From: Cydia pomonella
Taxonomy: Eukaryota; Arthropoda; Insecta; Lepidoptera; Tortricidae
Direction of reading: 5' to 3'
DNA length: 64,000 bases
NCBI RefSeq assembly: GCF_033807575.1
Contig: NC_084715.1
Location: forward strand, 8,233,349 to 8,297,348
A program made the translations under genes and the position numbers. A model generated the notes under the pieces. It was given only the letters and a program-made list of their open reading frames with translations, was not told the origin of the DNA and did no database searches. Positions 10,793 to 25,200 of the stretch are shown piece by piece (position 1 is the stretch's first letter; each line of letters starts with the position of its first letter).

Positions 10793-11299
10793 CTTGCAAG
10801 ATTTGTCCCGAACAAACATATTATAAACAAACATTGCAAGTTAATTAAAAGCGTGAAATATTTATAGAAGATTTGTAAAGATCAAGCGACCGATGAAAGT
10901 GATGAAATACGACGTCCTTTTTGGAAAAGCGTTCAACCAAATTAAGGTTGCTTATTGAAAAGCAGATTCTACGAATCTGTGAGCGTATATTAATTTAGAT
11001 TAAGTGCCTACAGAAGAAATAAATTATAATTTATGAGTCCTTACGTATCCATTCATTGACTTCGGATCAAACGAAACAAATCAGATTTAGTCGTCATTTT
11101 AAATGTTTGTGATATTGTCCAATTTGAATTTATTTCCAGATATACGTTCCAAAAATCAACTGTTTTGTTTTATCTTGCGTTTCGATAACTATCAAATGTT
11201 TTTAATTATATATTGTGTTTATTATTAACTGTCAGGATTAGGAAGTATCTCACAAAGAATGGGCTTAATCATTATTATTGTGTATATATACATACATTC

Positions 11300-11393
11300 C
11301 CAACCATAGGTGTATATAGGCTACGGATACTGCTTACCATCAGGCGAGCCGTATGCTTGGTTGCCACTGACGTATTATAACAAAAATATATAG
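11300..11393 (+). repeat. LINE 3' tail family, copy 3 (+), short
   Basis: GGCTACGGATACTGCTTACC to GTTGCCACTGACGTATTATA is the same 3' end as at 7660-7732, with a few substitutions. Confidence 0.75.
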
Positions 11394-13020
11394 CCGAGGA
11401 GCAGTTTTAGTATTTGGCAAAAGTGTTTTATTAATACAAGAAACAATATTACGAGGAAGTCTATTAGCCCATCAAATACATTAACTCCACGTAAAAAATA
11501 GGTCGCTTCAAATGAATGATGTTTTATAGCTTTTAGAACAATTGGGTTTTAGATTCTTAAGAAAGTCTGGCTATTCTGTTGTAGTTTTTGACTTTAGAAA
11601 CAATCTCAATAAGATTTACTAAATTAAATAAAGTACTCATCGTTAACGAAACGTACTTATTACCTAATTTGATTTCAGTATGTTGCATGAATTATTTATA
11701 AGGTCTATAAATATGTCTGAATGTTGTACAAAATGAAATAAATGAATCATTTGCAATTTATCATTATTTTAACGGAACGGAATACGATACAGCGGTATTT
11801 AAAAATCCGCAATTAACCTTTTCGTGATGGCAAGACTGTTGTAAAAACGTCCTCTCCTGTTCATTTATTTTATTAAATAAATTAATTATCCGACCGTCGT
11901 AACGAATTCAAATGAAAGCTTTTAATTTCTCTTAGAATAATTCAAATTCTTTTAAGTTATTTTAAGGTATGATGTTAATTCTTTTATTTCAACATCACAT
12001 CAAAGTTGTGCTTGGATACTTTTGAATACCTCACCCTCTCTAATATGACGCTTGTTCAGTAAATTTACTGTTTCTTCAAATTAATAGCTACGGCAGATGT
12101 GATTTTTTCACTAAAACGAACAGTTTATTTTTGATATCACTTTTGCATCTTGAATACCCACTCGTACCGATCAACTTTTTGGGTAATTACAACGTTTGGC
12201 AATGGTTTTTATCTGAACCATGTAACCATATTGGCAAACATTTGTAAAATACAATATTACCGACCAATACTTTTAAGTTCACCTTTGAATATTGACGAAA
12301 TCGAAACTTGAAACTAAATTTTTATTTTACTTTTATAGTGTATCGATTGCCTAGAACTTCGCTGTTTTATATACTACTGACTAACAGCTATTATTCAAGA
12401 TCAAATTCAAGCCTAAATCTCCTGAAAATGTTTCAGCAGATCACACCTGAATTTTCTATATTTCATATGAATTTTGTTAAAATTGAATATTATTAAAGTT
12501 AAGTTTTTTCTGGCTCCCTCGCTTGATTTAGAACCGAGAACTCCGAGAACTCCTGAGTTCTACGAACAATAGAGCAAGAGCTATCGTTTGAAACCAAATA
12601 TATGTCTGTGCCTTGTTAAATTACATCAGCATAACACGTATGAAGTTAGCATATCATTGTATTCAAAAATAATTAATAATTGTAATGAATGGTCTCAGAG
12701 ATGTCTTTTTTGTGTCAGGAACTCTTTGTTATCACGTGACAAGGCAATACAATTTTTTTTATTCCATTTGTAACTAAATGATATGATATGTAGAACTCCA
12801 ATAAAAACGTGATCTGCTAGACTTTGATAAGCCAACTTCACAGACATCTTTGAATAGTTAGTTAGCCACGTAACTAAGACATGGTTTATTCCACTAGTAA
12901 TTGATTACTTTACTTGACCGCTGTTCTTTATTTATTACTCGTAGTCGTAACGTAACATGTTGTGCAATATAAACGAGCTTTGTGTAGGTAAAATTTATGA
13001 TCCATTCAGTTGTGCGATTT
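11394..13020. other. No gene seen
   Basis: AT-rich. Open frames of ~60 codons near 12308-12496 and 12588-12773 lack splice context, known motifs and coding-like composition. No structured repeat was recognised. Confidence 0.45.
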
Positions 13021-13465
13021 AGTGTTGGTTAAGACTCAAGCCCTTTGAGTCCTCTGCTTTAAGACTCGACTCAGTTTGTTAGACTCTAGTCATTAAGTCG
13101 AAATTCGAGTCTTTATCGAGACCTAAGTCTTTTGTAAAGACCTGAGCCCTTTGAAGAGAACTCTCAAATTATGTACAAAAGTTTATTAATAGGTATTGTC
13201 TCCACATTCACATGGGTTATGTACAAATCATTAAAAAAATACAATTTTTTCTTGTGTTACTCGTAGATAAAACTAACATTTTTGATGAAGTCTTTATTCG
13301 AAGACTTAAGTCCTTCTAGGTTGCACTTAAAAAAAAAGACTCGACTCTTGATTTAAAAGACTCTGAAGTTTTTCAAGCGCAAATTCGCGTAGTAACGACT
13401 GGAGTTCTTAAAATGTAGACTTAAAAGACTCGAGTTATTACCAAATCTAGCACGATTCCCACACT
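13021..13465. repeat. GTGTTGGTTAAGACTC repeat element
   Basis: It starts AGTGTTGGTTAAGACTC and is full of GACTCGACTC / GAGTCTTTAT motifs. It ends with a degenerate inverse (ACTCGAGTTATTACCAAATC). Related starts are at 38143 (TGTTGGTTAAGATTCGAGTC) and 41354 (GTGTTGGTAGGAACTCAAG), and a separated inner part is near 39798-39850. Probably a non-autonomous DNA element. Confidence 0.6.
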
Positions 13466-13574
13466 GACACTGAAATCTTCACGGTAAAGTGAAGCAACAA
13501 ATAAATAACTAAAAATAATAAACTTAATGTTGACGATAATGACTTGAGACTATGAATGCGAAAGTAAATCTGTA

Positions 13575-13800
13575 ATTACCTCTTCGCGCTTAAACCGCTA
13601 AACCGATTTAGATGAAATTTGGTAAGGAGATAGTTTGATTCCAGGGTAGGATATAGGATATTTTTATTCGAGAATTTATCTCTTAGGGGGATGAAAAGGG
13701 GAGGTAGAAAGCCCTCTATCCAATTGTCTTTGTTCATGTTCCCGTACATATATTTTAAACTGTGCGGGCTGTGCAATAAAGAGTATTGCATTGTTATAAT
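13575..13800 (-). repeat. Dispersed non-coding repeat (AAACCGATTTAGATG type)
   Basis: The phrase CGCTTAAACCGCTAAACCG followed by TTTAGATGAAATTTGGTA resembles a widespread moth repeat (recollection, not checked). The 71-codon - strand frame across it is a by-product. Confidence 0.5.
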
Positions 13801-13993
13801 AAAAATACGTAGAGACGTAACTTTTGTATCTAAAAATCTATCTCTTTATCATAAAAATTACATATATTAAATGATAGAGCCAAACTGTACGGCTACCATG
13901 AGTTGACATTTGACGTTTATGCTAGCGACTGCGTGAACTCGATCGCAGTCCATCTCGCTTGCACTAATATTCGTTATAACTCTTTCGTTACAG

Positions 13994-14086
13994 AAAACAT
14001 ATGCCACTGTAAATTTGAGTTGAAGTATATTCCACCGATAAAACCTCTTCTCCCACCGTCATCTGTACCCTCTTCTACAGAAGTAG
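13994..14086 (+). CDS. ASH-protein gene, exon 1 of those visible
   Basis: TTTCGTTACAG acceptor at 13983-13993 and GGTAAG donor at 14086/14087. Both borders are phase 1. It encodes a Cys/Lys-rich start followed by a Pro/Ser-rich stretch (IPPIKPLLPPSSVPSSTE), which looks like an interdomain linker. It is the least certain exon of the set, because the sequence before the acceptor stays open for 30 codons and resembles a repeat. An upstream exon must exist and was not found. Confidence 0.6.
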
Positions 14087-17000
14087 GTAAGAAACCTTAT
14101 TGTACTTACTTATAATTAGTAGAAAGGAATCTGTTTACTAATTGTATCCTAATTTCACTTAATTACTCTTAAATATATTATGTACAGATGTAGTGAATAA
14201 TCCTTGACCATCGTATTTCACGGAAACTCACAAACGTGTTATGCTCTTTCAGTCAGTCTAAGAAATTATGCACTTACGGTAAATTTAATTGTTGAAAATT
14301 GATGCGTGACTGATGGGTGGTATACTAGCAAAATATCAAAACAAAAATCTGTGCAACTACCCGACGAAAACTCTATGAAAAAGGTAGCTTAATAACAGCA
14401 AAACAACATCGAATTGGACTATTTCCTAAAAATTATGACTTGAGTTGTGTTTAAAACATGAGAGTTTTAAATAATATGATTGATTTCAAATACTTACTCC
14501 TTGATAACCTTATTGGTAATCATAACAATTACAACAGTGACTTCGCCTCCTTCGTTGACCAGAGTTTGCGAGTGCTTCGGCAAGGCAAAACCAGTACTTC
14601 CTGAGCATGAAGAACCCTGCTGCTTACAGTTCAGAAGCATCCCTATAAAAACAGGTAATAATTGTACTAAGTATCAGGTAATAGTATTTTTTGCAACAGG
14701 TACAGTCAACCAATTTGAATCCTAGGCCAATATAGAACCTTGTCGCTTTAACTACTCTATCCATGACATACATCACTCAATAAGCACTGTCGTAGAAGTC
14801 ATTATGACATGGTTCTATAGTGGCCTAGGAATCAAATTGGTTGACCGTGCATAATAAGGGTTCTCGGGCCTTTGTTTTGTAACTTCGGTCCTTGAATTGT
14901 AAGACCTATCTATGTATGTACCTATGTTTTTCTAAGACAGCAAACACTAAAGCTTATAAATAAAATCAAAATAAATATTAGTTTGTAGATCTTTGCCTCA
15001 GAATCAGAAGTCAGAATAAAAGTAAACAGTTATTATTAGGCTTGGGACTTTTGGATGTTCGCCGTGGTTCTAGAATCCAAGGAGTCGACATTATGTTATA
15101 ATATTTTTTTCGAAGTCAAAGTCAATGTGTAAAAATAAAATATGATATTAGATGATTGATGCTGTTATAACGGTAATAAACACGTTATTATGACTGTGAC
15201 ATAATAACGTATTTACGTATGCCGCTAGATAAATTTTGTCGTATGCGTGATCGAGGAATGCTTGATCGGAAACGAGGTTTGTTTGAGGGTAGTGTTATAA
15301 TCTTTAGTTCATTAGATTACTATCAGATAGTAATTGATACGCGTACTGTGGTTTCCTAAATTAAAAATAAATAAATCACTGTGATGGCTCAGCTTACGCG
15401 GCGAGATGTTCGGGTGATTATGTTATATAATTTTCGTCGCGGTCTTTCAAAGGAACAATGATGAGCGACCTAAGTCAAGACTCGATTCTTGGCTCCTACA
15501 CCACGTCAATGCTCCAGCACATAGAGCTGGTTCTACAATTAGCTTTCTGGAGGAGTCTTAAATACAATTGCTCAGCCATCTTCCCTACAGCCCAGACTTA
15601 GCGCCATGTAATTTTTCTTTGATCCCTTACGTACAGAAGCAGTTGAAAGGGCGTTTTTTTTTTATTACCTAGTTACTACGAGCGTTTGAAAAAAATGCTC
15701 TAATATTCCACCGTCCTTTTGGAAGGAGTTTTTTGCCACTTGGTTCGAGCGTATGAAGGCTTGTAAAGCTGCTAAAAGTAATCACTTACAAAACTAAACT
15801 TAGTATTACTTTTTTTTTAATTAATCACTTTTAATAAAAGTAAATACTCTGTAAGTACGACAAAATTTATCTAGCAGCATACGTATTACCAATATAAAAG
15901 CATAAATCATGACATCTAATATAATATTTTATTTTTACACTTTAACTTTGACTTCGAAAAAAATATTATAACATAATGGCCACTCCGTGGATTCTAGAAC
16001 CACGGCGAGCGTTTAAAAGTCGCAAGCCTAGTTATTATTCCTAAGAATACTGATTTTAGGATTCTACAGACAGCCGCCCCGCGCGCCACGCTTCTTATGA
16101 AGTTGATTTTAATCTCACTAGCAGTCATTTAATCAACAAATAAGAGTTCTTGAGTAGAAAAACAGATGTTTTGTACCTGTTTTACATTGTCTAACGTTAC
16201 TTTCATTTTAATAAAAATATGTAGTCACATCCTATATAAATTGTATATACTTACAGATGTCAATCACAATGAAAAAATTAGATTGTAATTTTATGTAATA
16301 TTATGTAATAAATATTTTTTTTTATGTTTTTTTTTAGAGTAATTGGTAATGTAATAGTTTTTGTATTGTTAAAATTATATCATTATTTTATAGAATATTG
16401 CCATGATAAATGTATTTATATTGATTAAACATTTACATTTATGTAGTCACAAAAGAGCTTTTCCTTTTACAACAGACTCGATATCATCAACAAATTAACC
16501 GCTGTCCAATCCAGAATCCAGTTGTGGTTCAATCTCTCGAGATAATAATTATATTGATACCCGAGCCACAAAAGATTCCCAAATTGAATCTCAATCGTAA
16601 GCGCAATCACTTACGAATATTTTAAATAAGCAATCTTACAACCAGCTTCTTGTATCTTATAATTTAGTGAGATCTCGGAGGCTGACGCTTCGCAATGATG
16701 GCAAGGTGACGGCACGATGGCGGACGGTGATCCGGCGCTGGCCACGCCTGAAGAATCGAGTGGCCACTATAGACGCATTAACTTTTGGTAAGTTTCAGAA
16801 AACGTTATTTTGAAAGGATAAGTTACGTGGTTGTTAAGATGACAACGATGATGAACAGAGTACAACAAATTATTATGAGCAGAGTAGAATTTTTTAAATG
16901 TTGAAAAAAATGACAATGTTAATAACCTACCTATACTACGTCAATAGCTATACTATGTCAATGTTAATAATTACAGAGTATTTAAGGCAAAACTATTTTT

Positions 17001-20000
17001 TTACAAGCTTTTATTTAACTCTACCTGTTCGTGGGTAACTAGCTTTTTTTTTTTCAAATCTTGCAAACCATTTTTCAACCACTTCCTAAGATCCGATTGA
17101 GCTGAAAAGTTGCAAACATATGTCTATCGGGACAATACAATATTATGATATCATCGAGATGATCTGATGATGGAGACAGGAGGTGGCCATAGGAACTCTG
17201 TGATAAAACAACGCAACCTAATAATTGTGTTTGGAGTTTATAAGAATTGTCTCGATGAGTTGCCTGTGGAAAGAAAAGTAATACAATCCGCGATACAAGC
17301 TTGTAACAAGAAAGTATTTTTGCCATAAAATATTTAATATTCTAATAATATGCCAAAAGCTTCCAAATTACTTAGAAGTATACAAAATAATTAAATTTTA
17401 AAAATTTACTGAAATATCCAGTTTCATGAATCAAACTCCAACCCAGTTTGATGAACATTTGAATGCAAACCACGTAAGCATTGCAATTTTGGACTAATTA
17501 CTCAAATATGTTAGCGTTTAATCATTGCATTTGCGTAATGCTTTTGCTTTGTAACGTTTGGGAAAAGCTTCTAATTAAAATCGTTAATGATCATAATGTC
17601 GAATTCAATTCCGATTTGGAATGTGGTTCCGGTTGTTGATGATAACCTTTGATAATAAAATATCTGTACATAAAAAATAAGCACTTGAAACGTGAAGTCT
17701 TTCGGTTTTTTTTAGTGATATACCTATGTATTTCCATTGCGTTCCTACTTAAATTATAACATCGTCGCATGAACAAGTTAAGAGTCATATTTATATAGGT
17801 ACATTGGTATTTTACTGGTATTTATTATAAGCCTTCTCCGAGCATTTGCCTCCATGAATTCTATGAATTTATTCTTAATTTTAATTTAATTCTCGCTTTT
17901 ATTTTGACATCAAAATAATAATTTTATTATAATTTGCCCGTGTGTCTTGGTTCCGCCAATACATGTACGGACAAGTGCATACGTAAGTGCGTGCGAAATG
18001 CGCCCGCAAAAGACAACAAAATGATATAATTTTCATATCAAAATGTATGCTCGAATTGGTCTCTTTGTAACAACTATCTGTTAAAGTACTTGTAGGAAGA
18101 GCTCACTTATGCTGGTTTACCTCAGTTTCGGTTCACCTGATAATATATCTAAGTTAATTCTGGCCATTTTCCCGAGTTTCAACAAAAAGCTTTTTCATTT
18201 TCATATTGCGGAACCTTGACCAAACTGAGTAATTTGCGGGTAGCAACTGAACTGAATTTACTTGGAACTCTTTGGAGTTTTCACCGATATTTGCTTTGAA
18301 GTCGAGCCTTATTGTGTTTGTTATGTGACATAACTTCGCAGTACTGAATATTTGTGTATGTACATATTTTAACGTTAAAATTATACGTTATAGCAGATTC
18401 GCAAAACGTGTGTGTTATTGAATATGGTAAATGTAATTACGAGAATCAGGATACTACGAAAAATACATAGTACTTAATAATAATTGTAAATACTTAGATC
18501 CGTTGTGAATATAATTTTGTGTTAAATTAAGTGCGGATCAAAAAAGCTTTTTTACACAGTAGCCGTTGTAAAAGCAATAATGTTTTCAGTTCAACTGTGA
18601 ATCGGAAGACTCCGACCACGCCAAGGTTGCATTGACTTGGCAATGCCAATGCATACTTCGCTCATATGAGCGCCATACTTTCCGAACCACTAGTGTGATC
18701 GGACGCGTTATATTTACATGGTGTTTCACGAGGACCACGAAATATTTTAATAGAGTATTCGTGATCATATTTAAAGACTAAAATGTCCTAATAAACTTTT
18801 CTGTAATTCACCTAATTTCAGAGTTAATGCCAATAAATAAAAAAAATATTGGCAATTTACCTGCTTAGTGCTAAACGCTTGTTTGATGGCGATGTTGCTA
18901 CTATGGGACGTAGTCTACATATTTTCATTGATAGATGTAGAAAAGTGACAATTACATTGCAAAAACAACGTTTTACGAAAAAAAGTGAAAATTCATTTAA
19001 GTGACAGGTCTACTTAATATTTGATTTTTATTTACAAATACATAAAAAAAAAGAAACTAACAAACTCAAACAAAAATTTTTTTTTTTTTACGAATTTGAC
19101 CTAAACTCGTATAAAATGTTTTCCTTCTTTTGGCCTCAGAAATGCGTGGTTAAAATCTTTCGGGTTCCTTGTGATACACCGTGTATATATGTAAATGTAT
19201 TTGCTGAAAAGGTCTCTCCTGTTCTAATCTTGTGTTTTATCATTCAACCATCACATTTGCCGCCGGCGTTTAGAGTTTCTACCCTTTAGTGAGCCATTAT
19301 AACTTTCTATAATACTAGTTTTATAGTTTATAAACGGAACTAATCCGCTTTTTCAAATAAAATGTGTATTATATAGAAACAATCCGTTTAAAATTATACT
19401 CAGTTTCGTATACGATAAGAATTAAATTACGACGTATGCAGTATCTACTTGTGTCGTTATTTCATAAAAATTATGTTGTATTAGGCTCGTGTTGCTTAAA
19501 GTTGGAGGTTTAACCTATCGTGTGGGTACTACACGGCAAAACCTATTTTAGGTATCTATTTTATTGTGGAACAAAGTTTATATTCATGTTATACTTTTTT
19601 TATATATTCATATCAAACCAGTATATTATCGAGCGAGACTCACATCGATTGATATTATTTTCCAATATTTTAAATATCTAAATCTGGCTCCGTTTGTTGG
19701 TGGTAATTGTATCACAAAATCAAATCTACCACCATGTTTAAATTCTCCGTAATATACAAAACACAGGTGAATCCGGTAAATATAAAATCTTGCTCATTTT
19801 ACATTCAATCGCACGAATTTTCCAATATGCAATTTCAGAGAAAATTCTGTCTGTAAATGTTCTGACGGCTGCAGATTAACTCCCTCCCTAGGCTGCCATT
19901 TAACCTGTTCCTATTTGTGTGGTGGTGAAGAATACCTTGGTAGTGCCGTTAGAGATCAGAAAAATAAAGTTGTCGAAAAAATGAATTCTTTTGACTGTCT

Positions 20001-22238
20001 TCAGGTGAACTCCGGCTTAAATATGCAGATATTTAATTCTTATAAAAGTTCTGTTATTGCTGAAGATTTCGGTCGATATCAGATCACGGTCATGTATTTA
20101 TTCGATATTATGGAAAAACTTTGTATTCTGTCAACTGGAGCGAAAATTATGTTTCCGGCTGACATACTGCTTCCGAAGTAACTTAGGAGTTTGCGGACGG
20201 GGATCAAAGGAAATGATTATTAGAGTTGAGTAGTAATTTCCCTATTGTCAGTGTGATTAAATTTGATCGATTATTATGTTGCTTGTGACAAGGAGTTTTA
20301 GTAAATTCATGTGATTGGATACGATTTTGCAATAAAACATGGGAATATAGTATCCATCGGATATTATAGCGGAGCAAATGAAATTAATTATACTGGGTGT
20401 TCATATATATTCGAGATTTTTGTAAGCATGTCATATAATAGATAGAAGAGAAATAGAAATATATTTATTTGCGAGAAATGTGGTACACATTAGGTGGTAA
20501 CATTTCCTGTACGTTCAGCACCTTTCGCCGACAATATGGGTAGGAAAATTTTTACCTTACACACACATTATAATTCAAATTTAATTACCCATACATAATC
20601 ATACCTAAACACACAAAATCACAAATTACAGGATCTCTAGGCCTAGAGATATTCAAGAGGTCTCTAGTTCTAGAGATATTCAAGAGATCTCCAGTTCTAG
20701 AATTATACATACAACACAGTTGTGTGGAAACATCTGTAATTATTAGAACGCAATTTGACTTCTGATCCTTGCAGTGGTGCGCCTAGGATTTTAGGAATCC
20801 GATTGCCGACGAGCGTAATTGCGTCTTATTTAATTTACTTTTTTTAAAGTGTTATTGATTTTCTTTCTCTATCTTATAGCTATAACGTAATGATTAAAGA
20901 GTAATTGTTCTATCGAATCTATCTCCGTGGTCATTGATTTATTACCTTTAATTTAACGAAAAAACAATACAGGGTTTTACAAAATCCTAATTTGGCCCCT
21001 TTTTGATAGAAAATATAAAATGCTTTACTTAATTTAATACAATTCGGATTTAAGACAGGAAGACATTATCAAATTACGTGTCTAATAACGAGCCATTACG
21101 GCGATTATCTTTCATTTTATTGTGATTACGTGATTCTTACGACGAGCCCATTATTCCCTTTGCATACCAGCTATACGAAACTACTTAAGAAACAATATTA
21201 CTATGATCTAGAGAGCCATCAAAATTGTACAGAATCGGAGACCACTCATATAATGGTTTGCTTAGGGTAGTAAAGTACTGAGCGATGTTATCACAGTTCT
21301 GAAAGCTCGTTAAAGCTGCGAAGTTTCTGTTGAACTGGATTACGTGACCAACATAAGATAACGGATCGCCAGTTACAAGCTGTGTATCCATCTGGGAATC
21401 ACAATTTCTCAAATAGCCTAGAGCAGGCAGATAGTCATCAATTTGTGCGGCTGAATTTGGTAACAAATTATTATGACCAGCTATGGACTCGTTGAAGCCT
21501 TTGCTGCATGAATCTGATTTGTATTATGTTAAGTAAGCAAATATGTAATATATAAACTAGTTTATCTACATCCATATAATAACCTCCCTACAATATTAAT
21601 ATATTCAGACATAAATAAGCTAACGGCCTACATATATCAACAAACATGCATCTATCATCGGGTGCATCGTAATGTCACTTGATATCCAACAATATGGCAG
21701 TCGGCTCTCGACTCTATACTTTCTCACGAAAAAGTTTGCATTACCGCCATTTAAGGTTTAGTTTGTCTTTTATAAATACAAATCGTTTATTTACCAAACG
21801 ATTTTATATACTGACATAACAGATTGAACTTAACATAAATTCGATTTTACAATTAAACTTATAAATATCCGTCGGCCCCAAACTAGGCGCAGCCTGTATC
21901 TCGGGAACCAGAAAAAAGATTTCACTGAGAGATTTCACTCGTTCAAGCAAAGCACTGGTATTCTATCGGAACCCAAATTACGTGGTGAGTGTGATGTAAA
22001 AGTGTGGATGAAGTGGTAAAAAATACTAAATATTATCAGATCAGATTTTAAAAGCCATACTTGTTTCTAAATAAAATATGATAGCCGTTTTTTGAATTAA
22101 AATCTCAAATTTAAAAATAATTCAAGTACAAAAAATGTATTCAGAATGAATACAAACAAAAAATACAATCAAAAAGTAATCATATAGGAAGGACATGCGT
22201 AAGTGGAATTATTTATATTTAAGGAGTGGAGTGTGAGT

Positions 22239-22277
<39 letters not shown>

Positions 22278-25200
22278 CGTGTGTGTGTGTGTATATGGGT
22301 GTATGTATACGCTACTTAAGTATGAATGATGTTTTCTGTCTGATCTTAAGACTGAGAAAGAAGCCATGAGAAGATAGAGCATGAGAAGTCATCAAAGTTA
22401 CATAATTTGGAAAATCTAATGTATTATTGTACACTGCAAGGTGTAGGAAGAATGGAAAGCGTTTGGCGAATTCACTATTAACTCAAGGACAACAGACAGT
22501 CAGGTGAATAACACGTTTTTGACGTTTTAATTAGTTTGTAAGTATAAAATTACTTTGTTTTGTTGAAGCTTATGATATTGATGTAGATAAAGTAGTGTAT
22601 GTACCTGTACATAATTAGGCATTAAAATACTGATGTGATTCATTTGTGATACTCATTTCAATCGTTTCATAAGACTGCACTCGTATTTTAATGTTTTTCA
22701 TTTTGTAGCAGTCTTGTAATCTATTATTTAGTCTCTTAACTCAGTTAACTTCTAGTATAAAATAATCTCGCAACTTACTTACTAACTGCCTGAGAATAAG
22801 TAGTCAACTTATAGTATGACTATCATTAAAGCTGCTAGTCACATGTGTGTGCAGTATGCAATAAAAAAGTAGATACCTAGTTTATCTTCCGTCACTCTAC
22901 TGGAGAAAAAAAACCAGTACCATAACATTTGTGTAAAAATATCCTTGTATCAATTTTCTCCATAAAGAATAGATGAAACATTTATTGCCATTTGAAAGCG
23001 AAAGTAAACTCTAATGAGGGTTTGACAGAACAACTCCCTAGTGGCATTAGAGCCCCCAAACTGTTATTGGTTAAAAATTCCTTGCAGTGAAATAAAAAGG
23101 GTGTTTTCTCTTTATTTTATTTGCTGAGGCTCGCATCATTGAGAACATACTGAATTTAGTGCTTTTTTTTCTTTGACCCTCGTCCCAGTTTATCCTGGTC
23201 GGGTGTCCCCGTATGGATTGGTATTTTGCTGCCAGATCTCTCTTTGCACGCTAAATTACCATGTAGAAGGTGTATTTTACTCACGTACCAGTTTAGCCGA
23301 TTTTATTTCTTTGCAACAAATTTGCAACCTTTGCAAAAGCTACTTTGAAGCATTCTTACTTGTACAGTCAGCGTCAAATACTTCGTAGCAGTCAAAGTAG
23401 CCAAATAGTTCGGTACACCATATATTTCGTATGGTGTACCGAACTATTTGGCCACTTTGACTGCTACGAAGTATTTGACGTTGACTGTACAGTTAGCATG
23501 AAAAGTATTTACCATTCTAAAGCGTATTGTTCATCCAAAAATATTGATGCCGACTGTGCGTATTCATTTTTACATACTCAATTAGATACCAATTAAATCC
23601 AAACGTTTTCTTACCGAATGTTTCATCTTTAGTTTTGTAATCTTTAATATACCTACAATATATTTTTTTAAATAATTGCTTATTAGTTCAAATCTTTTGA
23701 ACGATGATAAATTAAAATAAAGTCTAAAGTAGTCATAAAATTTAAATTAACGTTTGTATTTGTCTATAAATAAATAGCTGTCAAGCAATCTTCTTATTTT
23801 TAAGTATTATTTAATAATTCACCTAGAGAACTAAACTGCTTAATATAGAAGCGCTTCAACAATAAATCCAGTACCACGTATACTGTTAATGATTAGTTAT
23901 GGATCTGATCTGTCTATGTCAAAAGTGACTTTATTGGTTGAAGAAGTGTCACTTTTGACACTAACAGATCAGATCCATAACTAATCCAGATGTCATTCAC
24001 ACTCAGTTTTGCGGTAGCTTGTCGACCGCCATCTTGGTGACATCGGCTTGTGATTAATTTCTTTGTTTCTGCTCATTTCATTACATATCGTGTCATTCAT
24101 GAAGACGCGTGCCTTAACTCGTAATGTCGTGTTATTAAAGGTTAGATTTGACGAATCTGCGCGTCATCATGGATGACACGAACTACTTAAATAATGTTGC
24201 TTCAAGTATAATACTGATAGCTATTATGCAGGTAAGCCAATATGAATGGGTGCGGATAATGAAGAATTAATCTTGATACGAGTGTAACCACCATTCTGGA
24301 GCCAACGCGAGGCTACCCACATGGACCATTGTAAAGTCCAGCTATGGCTTTACAGGAGCTAATAAATAACCGTACACTTCTTGTACTAACCGTACAATAT
24401 TCGTCGTATATATAATATAGCTCCCAACACCTTGACACTGGCTATATAGTCCCATTGACAGAAGCCATTGAATTGAAAAAAAAATCGGACCACGCTCAGT
24501 GTAGGGTTCCTTAGTTACCTTGAACTAGGCTTCCTTGAACGGCAGGTATAAGTGGGATCCTGTGTATAACCTGCAAAAGAGAGCAGCATTTTTACTACGA
24601 AGGGGAGGCTATTTGCAAAAAACTCAAAAACGGCTCAACCAAACGAGTTCGCTTGGTTTTCATTCGTTTTTTAGGGTCTTTAGGGTTTTTAGGGTTAGGG
24701 TGTTTATTATAGTATATAGTCTAAATTAGCCCTAATAAATTGAAATGTGGAATTAATTAATTAAGGATACGTTTAATTTAAGTTAATATCGTTGTCCCTA
24801 TTCTCATTCTAATATTTCAAATCGCAAGGGTCATGTACTCATGTCCCATTATAGGGGACCCATCACTGGTTCCTTTCCATTACTGGGGTTCCATCACTGG
24901 AGCTTTGTGGTCCATGATTGGAGATAAAAAACATAGTTTTAATTTGTTGATTATGTGGAAACGAATTGTAGTATCTTTTGTACAATAGGTACGCCTGAAA
25001 CATAAAGACGGATAGGACATTCAACTTTTAACACGCTAAGGAGTAGAATTTTTACATGTATCAGGGAAATGACACAAATGCTACAAATTTGCTCTTAAAT
25101 GTCCCATGACTGGTGCCGTTACCATATAGCTATTCTTTTCGACTAATATTGTTCTCTAAATCCTCAGCAAAATCGTTGTCTAATTTATAAATAAAAACTA

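Noticed and set aside
16716..16787. Start exon in another frame (MADGDPALATPEE)
   Set aside because: It shares the donor, but the frame reading RRLTLRNDGKVTARW joins its neighbours in phase and forms the ASH pattern.
24660..24705. Telomere-like TTAGGG run
   Set aside because: Units are irregular (TTTAGGGTC, TTTTTAGGG), only a few copies, and insect telomeres use TTAGG; low-complexity sequence.
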